IMG/VR virus record: IMGVR_UViG_3300031963_000388
Coordinates: 1 to 38,585 of that record
Direction: 5' to 3' (one strand)
DNA length: 38,585 nt
DNA from: a virus
Shown: positions 1 to 8,191 of the stretch, in pieces
How positions within the stretch are numbered: the stretch's first letter is position 1
How the letters are laid out: each line of letters starts with the position of its first letter
Position numbers and translations under genes: made by a program
Notes under the pieces: generated by a model
What the model saw: only the letters and a program-made list of their open reading frames with translations
What the model was told of the DNA's origin: nothing
Databases searched by the model: none

Positions 1-2
1 GG

Positions 3-3000
3 GCATTATACAGCACACTCCGAGCAACATTTCCCGATGCAGAGTTTTCACGCGATGGCGTTGACGCCTCAAAGAAAGCCTCCGAAGCCCTCCTCGCCGC
101 AGGCATCCCCGGCATCCGCTACCTCGACGGCGGCAGTCGCTCCGAAGGCCAAGGCACATACAACTATGTCGCTTTCGACGAGAACCTCATCAAGATTACC
201 GGCGAGAACGGCCAACCGGTCACTATGCAGGACGCGCAAGCTGTTTCGACTGATACCGGCGCGACCAACTACAGCATCAGCGTTCAGACGACAGCAGCCA
301 ACATTCTTGCTGACCGATTAAAAATTCCAACAACTCTCGGGAAAGAATATGCAGGCAGGCAGATAATACCAATTGAAGCAGACCTTACTGCTGGGGGTGG
401 ATCGTTTACACAAAAGCCAGCACAGGGCGGGCCAGCGTTTTCAGTCATCCCAGAATATTTTAACGCCGGTGTTGCGTGGGCTGCGGCAAAAGACGGTTTC
501 TGGACAGGAAAGCTTAACCTTGCTCGCGAAAGTGGTGCGATCTACATCGGCAAAGACGGACGGGAGAAATTCATGGTTGCCCCGTATGCCATGAAGCAGG
601 ATTCCCACATCAGCAACCCAACCGTTGCTGGGGAAAAACTCGCCGAGGTGGCAAGGTATGTTGCCGAGGGGCGCATCTCCCCAGAGCAAGAAAAAGGACT
701 TTCCGATATTATTCTAAAAGCGGCGGGAAGCATTTCTGAAAAAGCCGGGGAAAAGATTGAGCAACTCACCAATGAAATCCCAAAACATGAAACGGCACTT
801 GAAAAGCTAAAGAAGAAAATTGCAAAGGAAGAAAAAGCTCTCAAAGCCAAAGCTTCCGCTTCCGGGAAGGAACTTACCAAGCAAGAGGCAAAGGCATTGG
901 AAAAAGCACTCAAGGAACTTAATAAGCCTGCCGATGAAATTGCTGACCAGTTAGCCAAAGCGGTCAAAGACCTAAAAAAGTTCAAGACAACCAAAACTAT
1001 GGCGGACGGTCTAAAGACCTTCCCAACCACATTTGTCGCCGGTCAGTTCGACCAATACCTTGCCAAGCTATCTTTTGAGCAACGCGCCTTCATTGCCGAA
1101 AAACTTTCATCGGCAGCAGCGGAAAAACTCGGCGCTCCGCCCATGGAGCAAATCCGTCGAGCAACCCTTGATGAATCTTTTTCCGGGACTGAAAATCTTT
1201 CACTCATTTCGCTTCTCGAAATCGATGTGCCTCGACTTGAGAAAGGGCTGAAAGACAAGACGCTGACCGCAGAATCCTATAAAGTTACGCCACACAACTC
1301 ATACAACTCTCTCGCACCGGGTCGCATCGTCGCGATGTTCCGAACTCCTATCCCGTATGCGTTGGCGTTTCCCGACATCAAGCAAGGTCTGTCGAATTGG
1401 GCAAAAGCCAAAAACAAAGCAGACAACAATCACGGGTATTACCTAAAAGGGAAAATCCCCGAGGGGGTTCCGAAGACGCAAGAGATCACCTCACAGATGC
1501 TTAACCTCTGGAGTGCATCGCAAACCAACTTGCGCCCGAACCAAGCCAAGGCAATTGTCGCCGCCCTCAACCAAAAGTGGACAACCTTCGACAAACCTCG
1601 GCAAGCTGGATTAGCTGAATTCACCCGCGCCATCCGCAACAATGATGCGGCGGTGACGCTCACTCAATATAGCGAGAAAGAAGTTTCGCAGTTGCTCAAA
1701 GCCGGAACCATGAAGGTATACCGGCTCGGCGAAATGAATGTGTGGTTTGCTCTCAAGCGTCCGACCGGCGATGAATTTGACCCGGGCGATTCCACGAAGG
1801 ATTGGACGATTGTTTCGGTGATCAACAACGAAAAAGCTGCCCCCGGGGTTCTTCCACTCATCATGTCCAAAGCCCTCGCCGAGGGCGGAACTCGCCTCGA
1901 TTGCTATGCAGTCAAAAGCGCAAAATACCCGGAAGGATTGCTTCCCACCCTTTACGCTCGGAGCGGATTTGAGCCGACTGCAAATTACCAGTTCGACGAA
2001 TCCTATCACACCGAACCCGGGAAGATGGGCGAACTGGAGAAAGTGTGGCATAGCCAAAACTGGGATGGACAAAATAGACCTCCACTCGTATACATGAAGT
2101 GGAATCCCGAACTTCATGCAAACATTGGAGCCAACGCCAGAGACACAAACTCACGATCCGTCATCGGTGAATCTCGATCTGCAAAATCGGATGAGGGCGG
2201 CATGGCCGAAGGATCGACTGAAATCTCTGGGGGACTCTCAAGCGGATCGTCTGTCAGCATGGGTGGCGAGGGACAGGGCGAGCAAGGGGGACGAGTATCT
2301 GACGGTTCCAGTCCTACAGGGGATGCTGGAAATGCTCGAAACATACTACCCCGAGGAATCGAGCAGATCGTTGCCGATTTAGGCAAACTTAACGATTATC
2401 AGTTACAGGCACTTGGCCTCACGAAATCAGAGGTCGATGATGCGATAGGCATTTACAACGACACTAATTCGGTAAGCTACTCCATCGCCTCGCAGTCCGA
2501 GATCGACCGGGTGAACAAGGCGCTCGGCGGCATGAACCGAGGCCCGGACGCCCGGATCGCAGTCTACGAGCGGGCCAAGCAAAAGTTCTCCACGCTCATC
2601 CAAAACAACCAGCAGGCGCTCGACAACCTCCGCGCAGGAACCGTGTCGTTCCGCCGGACGCAACTCCTGCAAGCCCTCGGTGAACTGGACGCGATCCTTT
2701 CAATCTTCCCGCCGGACATTCGCGGGCGTGTAGGCGGATACACCCGGCTTGCAAGCATCGCACCGCACGATGTCTTCAAGGACGGCGAGAAAGTGAGCGA
2801 GGTCAGCGGAATGAACGGCGCGATCATCTCGGCGTGGATGCGCGAAGGATTAAGCATCGGGCCTGCCGGTCAACAGACCGAACTTCCTCCCGGCTACACC
2901 GCCAAGGAAAACCTTGGCACCGCTCGCGCCGACCGCGCTATTGCGGATTTCTTCAAGAAGCGGATTGAGATGATCGACCGCGAACTGGAAAAGACCCTCC

Positions 3001-5408
3001 GCCGCGAATACGACGAGGCGTTCCGCAAGCTCCTCGACCGAACCAAACCCAAGAAGGCAAAGCCGGGAGAAAAGCCCAAGGGCATCGGTGGCGACATCCA
3101 AGACCTGTTCGCCGTGGTGCGGGATTCGGTGGACATGAGCGCCACAGATGTCGCGGCCCACATTGCCGGGTTGGACTCCAAGATCGCCAGCGGCGAACTT
3201 ACCGGCGAGCAAGAGGCGCGAGCGCAGATCGAGGCCGCGCTGGTGGCGCTCACGGGCGATTGGAAAAACGCCAATGCGGATCGCCGCAGGACGGCGCTCA
3301 TGGAGGCAAGCCGCATTTGGAATGGTGCCTATGCTCAACACGCACAAAAAGTCATCCGGCAGAGCGAGGAGCGCGAACTCGCAAGATTCGATGCTATCGC
3401 CGCCACAGGGAAAGCCGGTGACCTCGCGGGTCGCAAATCGAAGGCGATTTCGGACTCTGGGTTGAAAGGGACTTGGAAGGATTACATTCTCAACCTTCTC
3501 AATTTCGACCAAGTGGTCGGTGTGCTTTTCGGGGAAAACACCGAGGTCGCCAACACGATCATCGACAAGCAACGCCGCGCCGAAAACGCCAAGGAGGACG
3601 GATCGCAGGCCAAAATGCAGGAACTGGAGGATTTCTTCACCGGCCTCGCGGGAGGAAACTTGCTCGATGGCGAGCGTCTTCGCTACCGACTCACGCAGCC
3701 AAGCATGACGGTGAACGGAATCGAGATGTCCGAACTGGAGGCGCTCTCCGCCGCGATGATGTGGGCGCAAGAAGACGGTCGCCGCCACATGGAAGGTGAG
3801 ATGGATGAAACCGGCAAGCCCTCCGGCGCATGGCACTACGACCAAGCCTTCGTGGATGAAATCCTCGCCAACCTTTCCACCGAGGCGCTGGCGCTCCGCG
3901 ATTGGCTCGGCCAGCGTTATACCGACGAATACGCCAACATCAATGCGGTCTACTCCGAACTCAACGGAGTCAACCTCCCGCAAATCCGCAACTACTCGCC
4001 GGTCACCGTGCAGCCGGTCAACGCGCCGACCGGGCAAGTTCTTGATCCCGTAAGCGGATCGGCCATGTCCGGGGCCAGCACAAGTCCCGGCGCTCTCCGC
4101 ACCCGTGGAACTGCCATCGCGGAACCCCGGTTCCAAGATGTCCTGCAAACCTACATTTCCCACACGCTCCAGATGGAGCATTGGAAAGCCTTCGCGCCAA
4201 TGATCGCCGAGGCCAACGGCATATTGAGAAATCGCGATGTGCAGAATTCCGTAGAAGAAAAAGGCGGGGCCGAGGCGAGGAAGATGCTCAACGCATGGCT
4301 CGACTATTTCTCGCAAGGCGGCACCCGCGATGCCGGGGCGCATCTGGCGCTCAACCAAGGTTTGAACAATGTCCTCGGTCGCGCCTCGCAGGTCGCGCTG
4401 GTTGGCCGAGCATCTACCTTGCTCATTCAATCCACGCAATTGGGCGCAGCCATTGCCGAAATGCCGGTCAAAGCCTACCTCAAGCGCATGGGCAAACTTC
4501 TCACCGGCCAGCTTGGATGGGATGCCGCTCTCAACAGCGACTACATCCAGCGCCGTGTGAAACAAATGCCCCCGGTCGTGCAGATGGCGATGCAGGGATT
4601 GAAAGGCGCAAAGCCCACCGCGATCCAGCAGGCCGGTAAACGGCTTGGAATGCTGCTTTCCGGGGCGGACGGTCTATTCACCGCCGGAACCTACGCGATC
4701 ACCTACGACTACCATCTTTCCAAAGCCAAGGAACTAGGCCTCGCGGGGCAGGAAGCAGAGGACTACGCGAGGAACACCGCCGAGCGTGTCACCGACCGAA
4801 TCGCGCAGCCGACCCGCGCAGGCGCTCGATCCCTTTACGAAAACACCTCGACCAACCCGCTGGCCCGCGCCGGATGGGCGTTTGCCTCCGAGGCTCGGAA
4901 AAATCTTGCGATCACCGCTTACTCTTTTGCGGAGCGTGACACCGCGACAAAATTGCGGACGCTCGCCTATGTGGTCGCACTCAACTCCATCGGCGCATCC
5001 ATCCTCCGCTCGATCTGGCGCGACATCATGGATGACGAGGACGACGACTTGTTTGACGACAAATACTGGTCACCGAAGCGCATCGCGATTGCAATGGCTA
5101 CCGAACCTCTTTACGGGTTCCCGGCCCTTGGCTCCGTGGTGCAGGAGGGGGTGAACAAGGCATTCGGCGAGTATAAACCTTCCGGGTCGCTGTTTTCCGT
5201 GGATCGCGCCATCGGCCCAATCAAGCGCCTGCCCGATCACTTGTCCGGCGACACCGACCTGCGCGAGGTCATGCGCGACATCGACATGGTGATTTCGGCG
5301 CTCGGAATCATGCACCCCAACATCGCCGCCACCGCATCGATCACGCACCTCGCCAAAGACCTGTTCAACCTCACCGATTCCACCGTGGATGCGGTCACAG
5401 AGGAGTGA
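3..5408 (+). CDS. Giant polyvalent virion protein, C-terminal part (ART domain end to C-terminus)
   Basis: The frame is open from base 3, so the gene starts outside the left edge; 1801 residues are present. The first ~75 residues read as the end of an ADP-ribosyltransferase-like polyvalent domain, with the signature GIPGIRYLDGGSR then NYVAFDE. A linker with AVSTDT and NYSI follows (nt ~240-275). Next come a Lys/Glu-rich coiled coil (nt ~740-1010), an acetyltransferase-like stretch (nt ~1690-2100), a Ser/Gly-rich linker (nt ~2150-2345) and another YSI junction (nt ~2487). A long helical C-terminal region has hydrophobic patches near nt 4380-4480 and 4960-5010. Such proteins are known from podophages and mobile elements and are thought to be packaged and ejected with the DNA. 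Nt ~300-2110 are visibly less GC-rich than the flanks. It is very probably the continuation of the gene at 35193; the ADP-ribosylation activity itself is inference. Confidence 0.85.
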   Translation, partial: ALYSTLRATFPDAEFSRDGVDASKKASEALLAAGIPGIRYLDGGSRSEGQGTYNYVAFDENLIKITGENGQPVTMQDAQAVSTDTGATNYSISVQTTAANILADRLKIPTTLGKEYAGRQIIPIEADLTAGGGSFTQKPAQGGPAFSVIPEYFNAGVAWAAAKDGFWTGKLNLARESGAIYIGKDGREKFMVAPYAMKQDSHISNPTVAGEKLAEVARYVAEGRISPEQEKGLSDIILKAAGSISEKAGEKIEQLTNEIPKHETALEKLKKKIAKEEKALKAKASASGKELTKQEAKALEKALKELNKPADEIADQLAKAVKDLKKFKTTKTMADGLKTFPTTFVAGQFDQYLAKLSFEQRAFIAEKLSSAAAEKLGAPPMEQIRRATLDESFSGTENLSLISLLEIDVPRLEKGLKDKTLTAESYKVTPHNSYNSLAPGRIVAMFRTPIPYALAFPDIKQGLSNWAKAKNKADNNHGYYLKGKIPEGVPKTQEITSQMLNLWSASQTNLRPNQAKAIVAALNQKWTTFDKPRQAGLAEFTRAIRNNDAAVTLTQYSEKEVSQLLKAGTMKVYRLGEMNVWFALKRPTGDEFDPGDSTKDWTIVSVINNEKAAPGVLPLIMSKALAEGGTRLDCYAVKSAKYPEGLLPTLYARSGFEPTANYQFDESYHTEPGKMGELEKVWHSQNWDGQNRPPLVYMKWNPELHANIGANARDTNSRSVIGESRSAKSDEGGMAEGSTEISGGLSSGSSVSMGGEGQGEQGGRVSDGSSPTGDAGNARNILPRGIEQIVADLGKLNDYQLQALGLTKSEVDDAIGIYNDTNSVSYSIASQSEIDRVNKALGGMNRGPDARIAVYERAKQKFSTLIQNNQQALDNLRAGTVSFRRTQLLQALGELDAILSIFPPDIRGRVGGYTRLASIAPHDVFKDGEKVSEVSGMNGAIISAWMREGLSIGPAGQQTELPPGYTAKENLGTARADRAIADFFKKRIEMIDRELEKTLRREYDEAFRKLLDRTKPKKAKPGEKPKGIGGDIQDLFAVVRDSVDMSATDVAAHIAGLDSKIASGELTGEQEARAQIEAALVALTGDWKNANADRRRTALMEASRIWNGAYAQHAQKVIRQSEERELARFDAIAATGKAGDLAGRKSKAISDSGLKGTWKDYILNLLNFDQVVGVLFGENTEVANTIIDKQRRAENAKEDGSQAKMQELEDFFTGLAGGNLLDGERLRYRLTQPSMTVNGIEMSELEALSAAMMWAQEDGRRHMEGEMDETGKPSGAWHYDQAFVDEILANLSTEALALRDWLGQRYTDEYANINAVYSELNGVNLPQIRNYSPVTVQPVNAPTGQVLDPVSGSAMSGASTSPGALRTRGTAIAEPRFQDVLQTYISHTLQMEHWKAFAPMIAEANGILRNRDVQNSVEEKGGAEARKMLNAWLDYFSQGGTRDAGAHLALNQGLNNVLGRASQVALVGRASTLLIQSTQLGAAIAEMPVKAYLKRMGKLLTGQLGWDAALNSDYIQRRVKQMPPVVQMAMQGLKGAKPTAIQQAGKRLGMLLSGADGLFTAGTYAITYDYHLSKAKELGLAGQEAEDYARNTAERVTDRIAQPTRAGARSLYENTSTNPLARAGWAFASEARKNLAITAYSFAERDTATKLRTLAYVVALNSIGASILRSIWRDIMDDEDDDLFDDKYWSPKRIAIAMATEPLYGFPALGSVVQEGVNKAFGEYKPSGSLFSVDRAIGPIKRLPDHLSGDTDLREVMRDIDMVISALGIMHPNIAATASITHLAKDLFNLTDSTVDAVTEE
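244..257 (+). repeat. TTTYGACTGATACC motif, copy 1 (in coding sequence)
   Basis: TTTCGACTGATACC, an exact match to the dispersed consensus, lies in frame in the giant gene and encodes VSTDT just before the NYSI linker. The pyrimidine position is C, which avoids the in-frame TGA that the T variant creates in one frame. Confidence 0.8.
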
Positions 5409-5421
5409 TTTGACTGACTTG

Positions 5422-5435
5422 TTTTGACTGATACC
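5422..5435 (+). promoter_or_regulatory. TTTYGACTGATACC motif, copy 2 (before lysis cassette)
   Basis: TTTTGACTGATACC lies between the stop of the giant gene and the holin ATG, ending 8 nt before it. A partial copy, TTTGACTGA, occurs at 5409-5417. No Shine-Dalgarno-like sequence lies between the motif and the ATG. Confidence 0.8.
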
Positions 5436-5443
5436 ATCAAGCC

Positions 5444-5617
5444 ATGAAAATTCTCACATACATTTTGGATCGGGCGCAGGAGCAAAGTAGCTGGAGAGGC
5501 GCGATCTTAATTTTGACCGCACTTGGTTTGAAGCTGGAACCCCAACTTCAAGAGGGAATCTTGGCGGTCGGATTGTCCGCAGTCGGCTTGATCAATTTAC
5601 TTCGCAAAGAGAAATGA
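5444..5617 (+). CDS. Small holin-like membrane protein
   Basis: This 57-residue ORF begins MKILTYILDRA and ends LLRKEK. It has two short hydrophobic stretches: about residues 18-28 (RGAILILTALG) and 38-51 (GILAVGLSAVGLI). They are separated by a polar turn (LEPQLQEG) and followed by a basic tail. Small phage holins have this size and layout and form membrane lesions that release the endolysin. It begins 8 nt after a dispersed motif copy and overlaps the next gene by ATGA (5614-5617), so it opens a tight three-gene lysis cassette. The assignment rests on size, membrane pattern and neighbours. Confidence 0.75.
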   Translation: MKILTYILDRAQEQSSWRGAILILTALGLKLEPQLQEGILAVGLSAVGLINLLRKEK

Positions 5618-5862
5618 CGCCGGGCCGGATCGCCGCCGCGATGGTCATGCTGGGCTGGATATTTCTCGCCCTAGCATTTTTGACCTCATGCGTGTCGATC
5701 CCTGTCCCGCCCTTCGGTGACCGCATGGGCGAGCTTGGAAATGTGCAGGTCGCCGTCAGCGTCAAATATATGCCGGTCACCAATCCCGACCTCCCCGGCA
5801 ACGACTCGCTCGCCTATGCCTGGTCTAAATTCGGCGAGTCAAAAGTCCTCAAGGATAAATGA
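5614..5862 (+). CDS. Small lipoprotein of the lysis cassette (possible spanin-type protein)
   Basis: The 82-residue product starts with a basic residue and a hydrophobic segment (residues ~7-23) ending in a lipobox, LTSC, with Cys26 as the predicted lipidation site. The mature part is short, with a Pro-rich start (VSIPVPPFG). It lies between holin and endolysin and overlaps both neighbours by ATGA. A small outer-membrane lipoprotein here fits an o-spanin-like role in disrupting the outer membrane, but no partner i-spanin is adjacent and spanins share little sequence. Seen: lipobox and position. Inferred: spanin function and a diderm host. Confidence 0.65.
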   Translation: MTPGRIAAAMVMLGWIFLALAFLTSCVSIPVPPFGDRMGELGNVQVAVSVKYMPVTNPDLPGNDSLAYAWSKFGESKVLKDK

Positions 5863-6404
5863 CCAAGTTTCTCGCACAGATCGCCGCCAAGGAAGTCGGA
5901 GTCCGAGAAATCGGCGGCAACAATAACGGCGAGCGGATCCGCGATTACCAAGAGGCGACCAACCTTGCTCCCTCCGCTTGGCCTTGGTGCGCGGCTTTTG
6001 TGGATTGGTGCATTCGCGAGTGGTTGATGACTCCCGAGGTCGTGTCGTGGCTTAACCTTCAAGTTTCCACGCCGGAAGAATGGCGACCGAAGACGGCGCT
6101 CGCCTACGGGTTCATCGGATGGGCGAAAAGCCGACCGAAAACCACAATCATCCTCCACGACCGCGACATGGCCCGCCCCGGCGACATCGTGGTTTTCGAT
6201 TTTAGTCATGTCGGCATCATCGAGTCCGAATCCGGTTCGCAGATTGTGACGCTGGAAGGCAACACCAATGGGCGGGGAGATCGCGATTCCGAGCTAGGAG
6301 ACGGTGTCTGGCGCAAGACTAGAGCAAAAAATATTGCCCGAAATTTCATCAGAATTCGACCTGTTGTGCCACAAGCTGCCACAAGAAGCGCAAGTAATTC
6401 ATAA
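5859..6404 (+). CDS. Endolysin, CHAP/NlpC-type peptidoglycan hydrolase
   Basis: The 181-residue protein has the pattern of a CHAP-like cysteine peptidase. The nucleophile is probably Cys44 in PWCAAFVDWC, the His is His117 in DFSHVGII, and an Asn/Asp-type residue is at EGNTN (Asn135). RPGDIVVF, just before the His, is also typical. Such enzymes cut peptide bonds of peptidoglycan at host lysis. There is no signal peptide, so release would depend on the holin upstream. The start overlaps the lipoprotein gene (ATGA). The last codons contain two TGCCACAAG repeats that look like an integrase arm, so the gene's 3' end overlaps the attP region. Confidence 0.88.
   Translation: MTKFLAQIAAKEVGVREIGGNNNGERIRDYQEATNLAPSAWPWCAAFVDWCIREWLMTPEVVSWLNLQVSTPEEWRPKTALAYGFIGWAKSRPKTTIILHDRDMARPGDIVVFDFSHVGIIESESGSQIVTLEGNTNGRGDRDSELGDGVWRKTRAKNIARNFIRIRPVVPQAATRSASNS
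6367..6385 (+). repeat. Arm-type repeat pair TGCCACAAG, left of attP core
   Basis: Two direct copies of TGCCACAAG, at 6367-6375 and 6377-6385, are phased about one helical turn apart inside the 3' end of the endolysin gene. Two further copies lie at 6587-6604 on the other side of the tRNA fragment. This is the layout expected of arm-type integrase or excisionase binding sites. Confidence 0.6.
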
Positions 6405-6418
6405 TCAGAGGCAGTAAA

Positions 6419-6472
6419 GCGACTCAAAATCGCGTATCTCACGATGTGTCGGTTCGATCCCGACCGCCGGTA
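6419..6472 (+). other. attP: attP core: 3' part of a tRNA-Leu(CAA) gene
   Basis: The sequence matches the 3' half of a class II tRNA. The anticodon stem is GCGA/TCGC around loop CTCAAAA, with anticodon CAA at 6425-6427. A long variable arm follows (~6434-6447), then a T arm GTCGG-TTCGATC-CCGAC (6448-6464), the 3' acceptor strand CGCCGGT and discriminator A at 6472. No 5' half precedes it, so it is not a complete tRNA gene. Phage integrases often recombine at tRNA 3' ends, and the phage copy restores the host tRNA. The adjacent integrase gene and flanking TGCCACAAG pairs support this as the attachment core; the exact crossover limits cannot be seen. Confidence 0.8.
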
Positions 6473-6486
6473 ATCCCTTCAACGAA

Positions 6487-6527
6487 AGCCCGCAGAAGCC
6501 CATAAGTAAAGCCTCTGCGGGCTTTTT
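6487..6527 (+). terminator. Rho-independent terminator
   Basis: A 10-bp stem, AGCCCGCAGA (6487-6496) with TCTGCGGGCT (6514-6523), encloses a 17-nt loop and runs into TTTTT (6523-6527). It follows the tRNA-Leu fragment, so it may be the host tRNA terminator carried in the attachment identity block, or the terminator of the lysis operon. Confidence 0.85.
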
Positions 6528-6586
6528 CGTTTCTGGACTTCGTTGAACTTCATTGACCCGAATTGGACAAACTAGGGGTTGCAAAA

Positions 6587-6604
6587 TGCCACAAGTGCCA
6601 CAAG
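6587..6604 (+). repeat. Arm-type repeat pair TGCCACAAG, right of attP core
   Basis: Two adjacent direct copies of TGCCACAAG (6587-6595 and 6596-6604) lie just before the preferred integrase start. They match the two copies at 6367-6385. If integrase or excisionase binds here, it could also autoregulate the integrase gene. Confidence 0.6.
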
Positions 6605-6616
6605 CTATGTCTTGTC

Positions 6617-7627
6617 ATGTCCTATAAAGTCTCAATCGATTCTTCGCGGAACACCTCTCCGTGGGTTTTGACGATCTCAAAATCGACGGCAGGAAAAAGA
6701 ATCCGGCGGTTTTTTTCGACGGAATCGGAAGCGTGGATGGAAGGCGGGCGGCTCATGGCGCAACTCAAGGAGCGCGGAACGATCTCCCTATCGGAGGCGG
6801 CGGAGGGAATCACGGTGGAAAAAGCGGTGGCGCTTTTTAATTCCAATTACTCGGACTACTCAAAATCCCATCGCGAGAAGGTTGAGAAAGTGACGCGATG
6901 GATTGCCGAGGGGTTGCCGGGGACGCTCAAGGAGGTGACGCCGCTTCGGTGCTTGAATTGGTTCAAGAGCATCGAGGGAGTCTCGACTTCGCGGGCGACA
7001 ATTTATCGATACGCCCGGATGTTTTTCAATTGGTGCGTCAAAACCGATTTCATCGACAAGTCGCCGCTCCGTGCGGTGGTTTGCCCAGATTCCCTTCCCG
7101 CTCGAAACATCCTCGCGCCGGAAGAAATGGAGGCGATCTTGAGCGACGAGCAAATGAGCGACCACCTCCGGGCGTCGATCTTGCTTGGAGGGTTCGCCGG
7201 TCTTCGCACGGTGGAGGTGATGCGGCTTCGCTGGGAGGATATCGAGAAGGGGCAAATCTACATCGGCCCGGAGGTGGCCAAGCAAAAGAAAAAGGGCAAC
7301 CGCGAGCGTCTGGTGGACATGACCGAGCCTCTCAAGAAACGGATGGCGTTTTTTTCCAAGAGGCGCGGCCCGCTAGTTCCCGTGCTGGAAACCGATTTTT
7401 ACGAGGAGCGCAGAAAGCTAGTGAAGCGGCTGCGGAGGGCTGGGGCGGTGAAGTGGAAGGAATTTCCGAAGAACTCCCTTCGCCACTCGTTCGCGACCTA
7501 CCACCTCGGCAAAAGCGGTAACCCGGGAACGACTGCCTACCAGATGGGAACCTCGACCACTTTAGTCATCAACACTTATTCCGTGCCTGCCCGCAGAGCC
7601 AATTGGAAAGCCTTTTGGAGGATTTGA
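6617..7627 (+). CDS. int: Tyrosine recombinase (phage integrase)
   Basis: From ATG 6617 the product is 336 residues; a TTG at 6563 is in frame, but that extension would cross the TGCCACAAG repeats. An N-terminal SAM-like core-binding region precedes the catalytic domain. Visible residues are Arg197 (GLRTVEV), Arg289-His290 (SLRHSFATY) and the nucleophile Tyr321 (INTYSV). The position before the second Arg, usually His in HxLR, is Asn. The usual LGH box reads MGTS, so two histidines are replaced; related integrases tolerate the first change. It integrates and excises phage DNA at the tRNA-Leu site immediately upstream. The next small gene starts 3 nt after its stop. Confidence 0.9.
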   Translation: MSYKVSIDSSRNTSPWVLTISKSTAGKRIRRFFSTESEAWMEGGRLMAQLKERGTISLSEAAEGITVEKAVALFNSNYSDYSKSHREKVEKVTRWIAEGLPGTLKEVTPLRCLNWFKSIEGVSTSRATIYRYARMFFNWCVKTDFIDKSPLRAVVCPDSLPARNILAPEEMEAILSDEQMSDHLRASILLGGFAGLRTVEVMRLRWEDIEKGQIYIGPEVAKQKKKGNRERLVDMTEPLKKRMAFFSKRRGPLVPVLETDFYEERRKLVKRLRRAGAVKWKEFPKNSLRHSFATYHLGKSGNPGTTAYQMGTSTTLVINTYSVPARRANWKAFWRI

Positions 7628-7630
7628 CCT

Positions 7631-7822
7631 ATGCCCTACGCCAACAAAAAAACGCAGCGGAAATTCATGGCGAAGCAATACACAAAAAAGTATGCGACCG
7701 ATGATAAATTCAAGGCGGCGGAGCGCGACCGCAAGGCGGATTGGTATCAGCGAAATCGCGAGAAGGTCATTGCAAGAGTTTTGGAAAATCGGGCCAAAAA
7801 AACGCGAGGCCCGAAAAAATAA
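7631..7822 (+). CDS. Small basic protein of unknown function
   Basis: This 63-residue protein is very rich in Lys and Arg (NKKTQRKFMAKQYTKKY, then a basic helix, ending KKTRGPKK). Small proteins beginning MPYA and rich in Lys, Arg and Tyr are common in phage early regions, sometimes as fragments of HNH-type or DNA-binding proteins, but no catalytic motif is visible. It starts 3 nt after integrase and is probably co-transcribed with it. Confidence 0.6.
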   Translation: MPYANKKTQRKFMAKQYTKKYATDDKFKAAERDRKADWYQRNREKVIARVLENRAKKTRGPKK

Positions 7823-7887
7823 TTTCGCCCGCAAACCCAGTCTGCAAGCCGATGTCAAGTGTTTTTTTATGGTAGGTGATCACCCCA

Positions 7888-7918
7888 TTGAAAATTATTT
7901 CTTGTGCGGTTTTAGTAA
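7888..7918 (+). promoter_or_regulatory. Candidate promoter overlapping operator O1
   Basis: A -35-like TTGAAA (7888-7893) lies 19 nt before TAGTAA (7913-7918), which falls inside the GGTTTTAGTAACC site. The arrangement would drive the ribbon-helix-helix gene at 7943 and place the operator over the -10 region. The spacer is slightly long, so this is tentative. Confidence 0.4.
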
Positions 7919-7920
7919 CC
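7908..7920. promoter_or_regulatory. Operator-like site O1, GGTTTTAGTAACC
   Basis: This is the first of three identical 13-bp sites (also 8246-8258 and 8318-8330). The ends form an inverted repeat, GGTT/AACC, typical of a dimer-binding operator. It lies 22 nt before the ATG of the first ribbon-helix-helix gene. Confidence 0.65.
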
Positions 7921-7942
7921 TCGGCTAGGAATCTTCACCGTC

Positions 7943-8191
7943 ATGCCAAACCAACACTCCACCGACAAAGAGGTCATCGGATTTTACATTCCGAGAACCT
8001 TGGCGGCACGGGTTCGCAAAGCTGCGAAAACCCGTGGGCTGACTATAACAGCTTTTATTGAAGAAGTCCTAACTCATGCCACTCGCACAACGACCCTCGC
8101 CCCGGAAGACTACCTCGCCATCGCCGAAGCAACCAAAAGAGCTATTGGCCGTGTGGCTTCCAAGAGAACTCGTCGCAAGAGTAAGGGTTGA
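7943..8191 (+). CDS. Ribbon-helix-helix DNA-binding protein (candidate regulator)
   Basis: The 82-residue protein has the CopG/Arc pattern. A short strand (VIGFYIPR, residues ~11-18) is followed by helix A (TLAARVRKAAKTRG) and helix B (TITAFIEEVLTHAT), then a basic C-terminal tail. Such proteins bind DNA as dimers through the paired strands and usually repress their own operon. It sits downstream of the first GGTTTTAGTAACC site and upstream of two more, so it is a good candidate to bind them and act as the lysogeny or excision regulator. Its 3' end overlaps the next gene in another frame. Confidence 0.7.
   Translation: MPNQHSTDKEVIGFYIPRTLAARVRKAAKTRGLTITAFIEEVLTHATRTTTLAPEDYLAIAEATKRAIGRVASKRTRRKSKG

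Noticed and set aside
37-321. 94-codon frame at the left edge
   Set aside because: Thr/Ser/Pro-rich out-of-frame reading of the ADP-ribosyltransferase domain end, which is clear in the frame starting at base 3.
2850-4565. 571-codon open frame on the minus strand inside the giant gene
   Set aside because: It mirrors the codon pattern of the GC-rich plus-strand gene, has no recognisable domain, and its Arg/Val/His-rich composition is typical of an antisense shadow.
5422-5450. Motif interpreted as a -35 promoter element (TTGACT)
   Set aside because: Start codons follow within 0-9 nt in several cases, leaving no room for a -10 element and a transcription start. A leaderless arrangement would need a -10 at ATAC, which is weak.
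6419-6472. Complete tRNA-Leu gene
   Set aside because: Only the anticodon arm to the 3' end is present. No 5' acceptor strand or D arm precedes it; the upstream sequence is the endolysin 3' end and unrelated bases.
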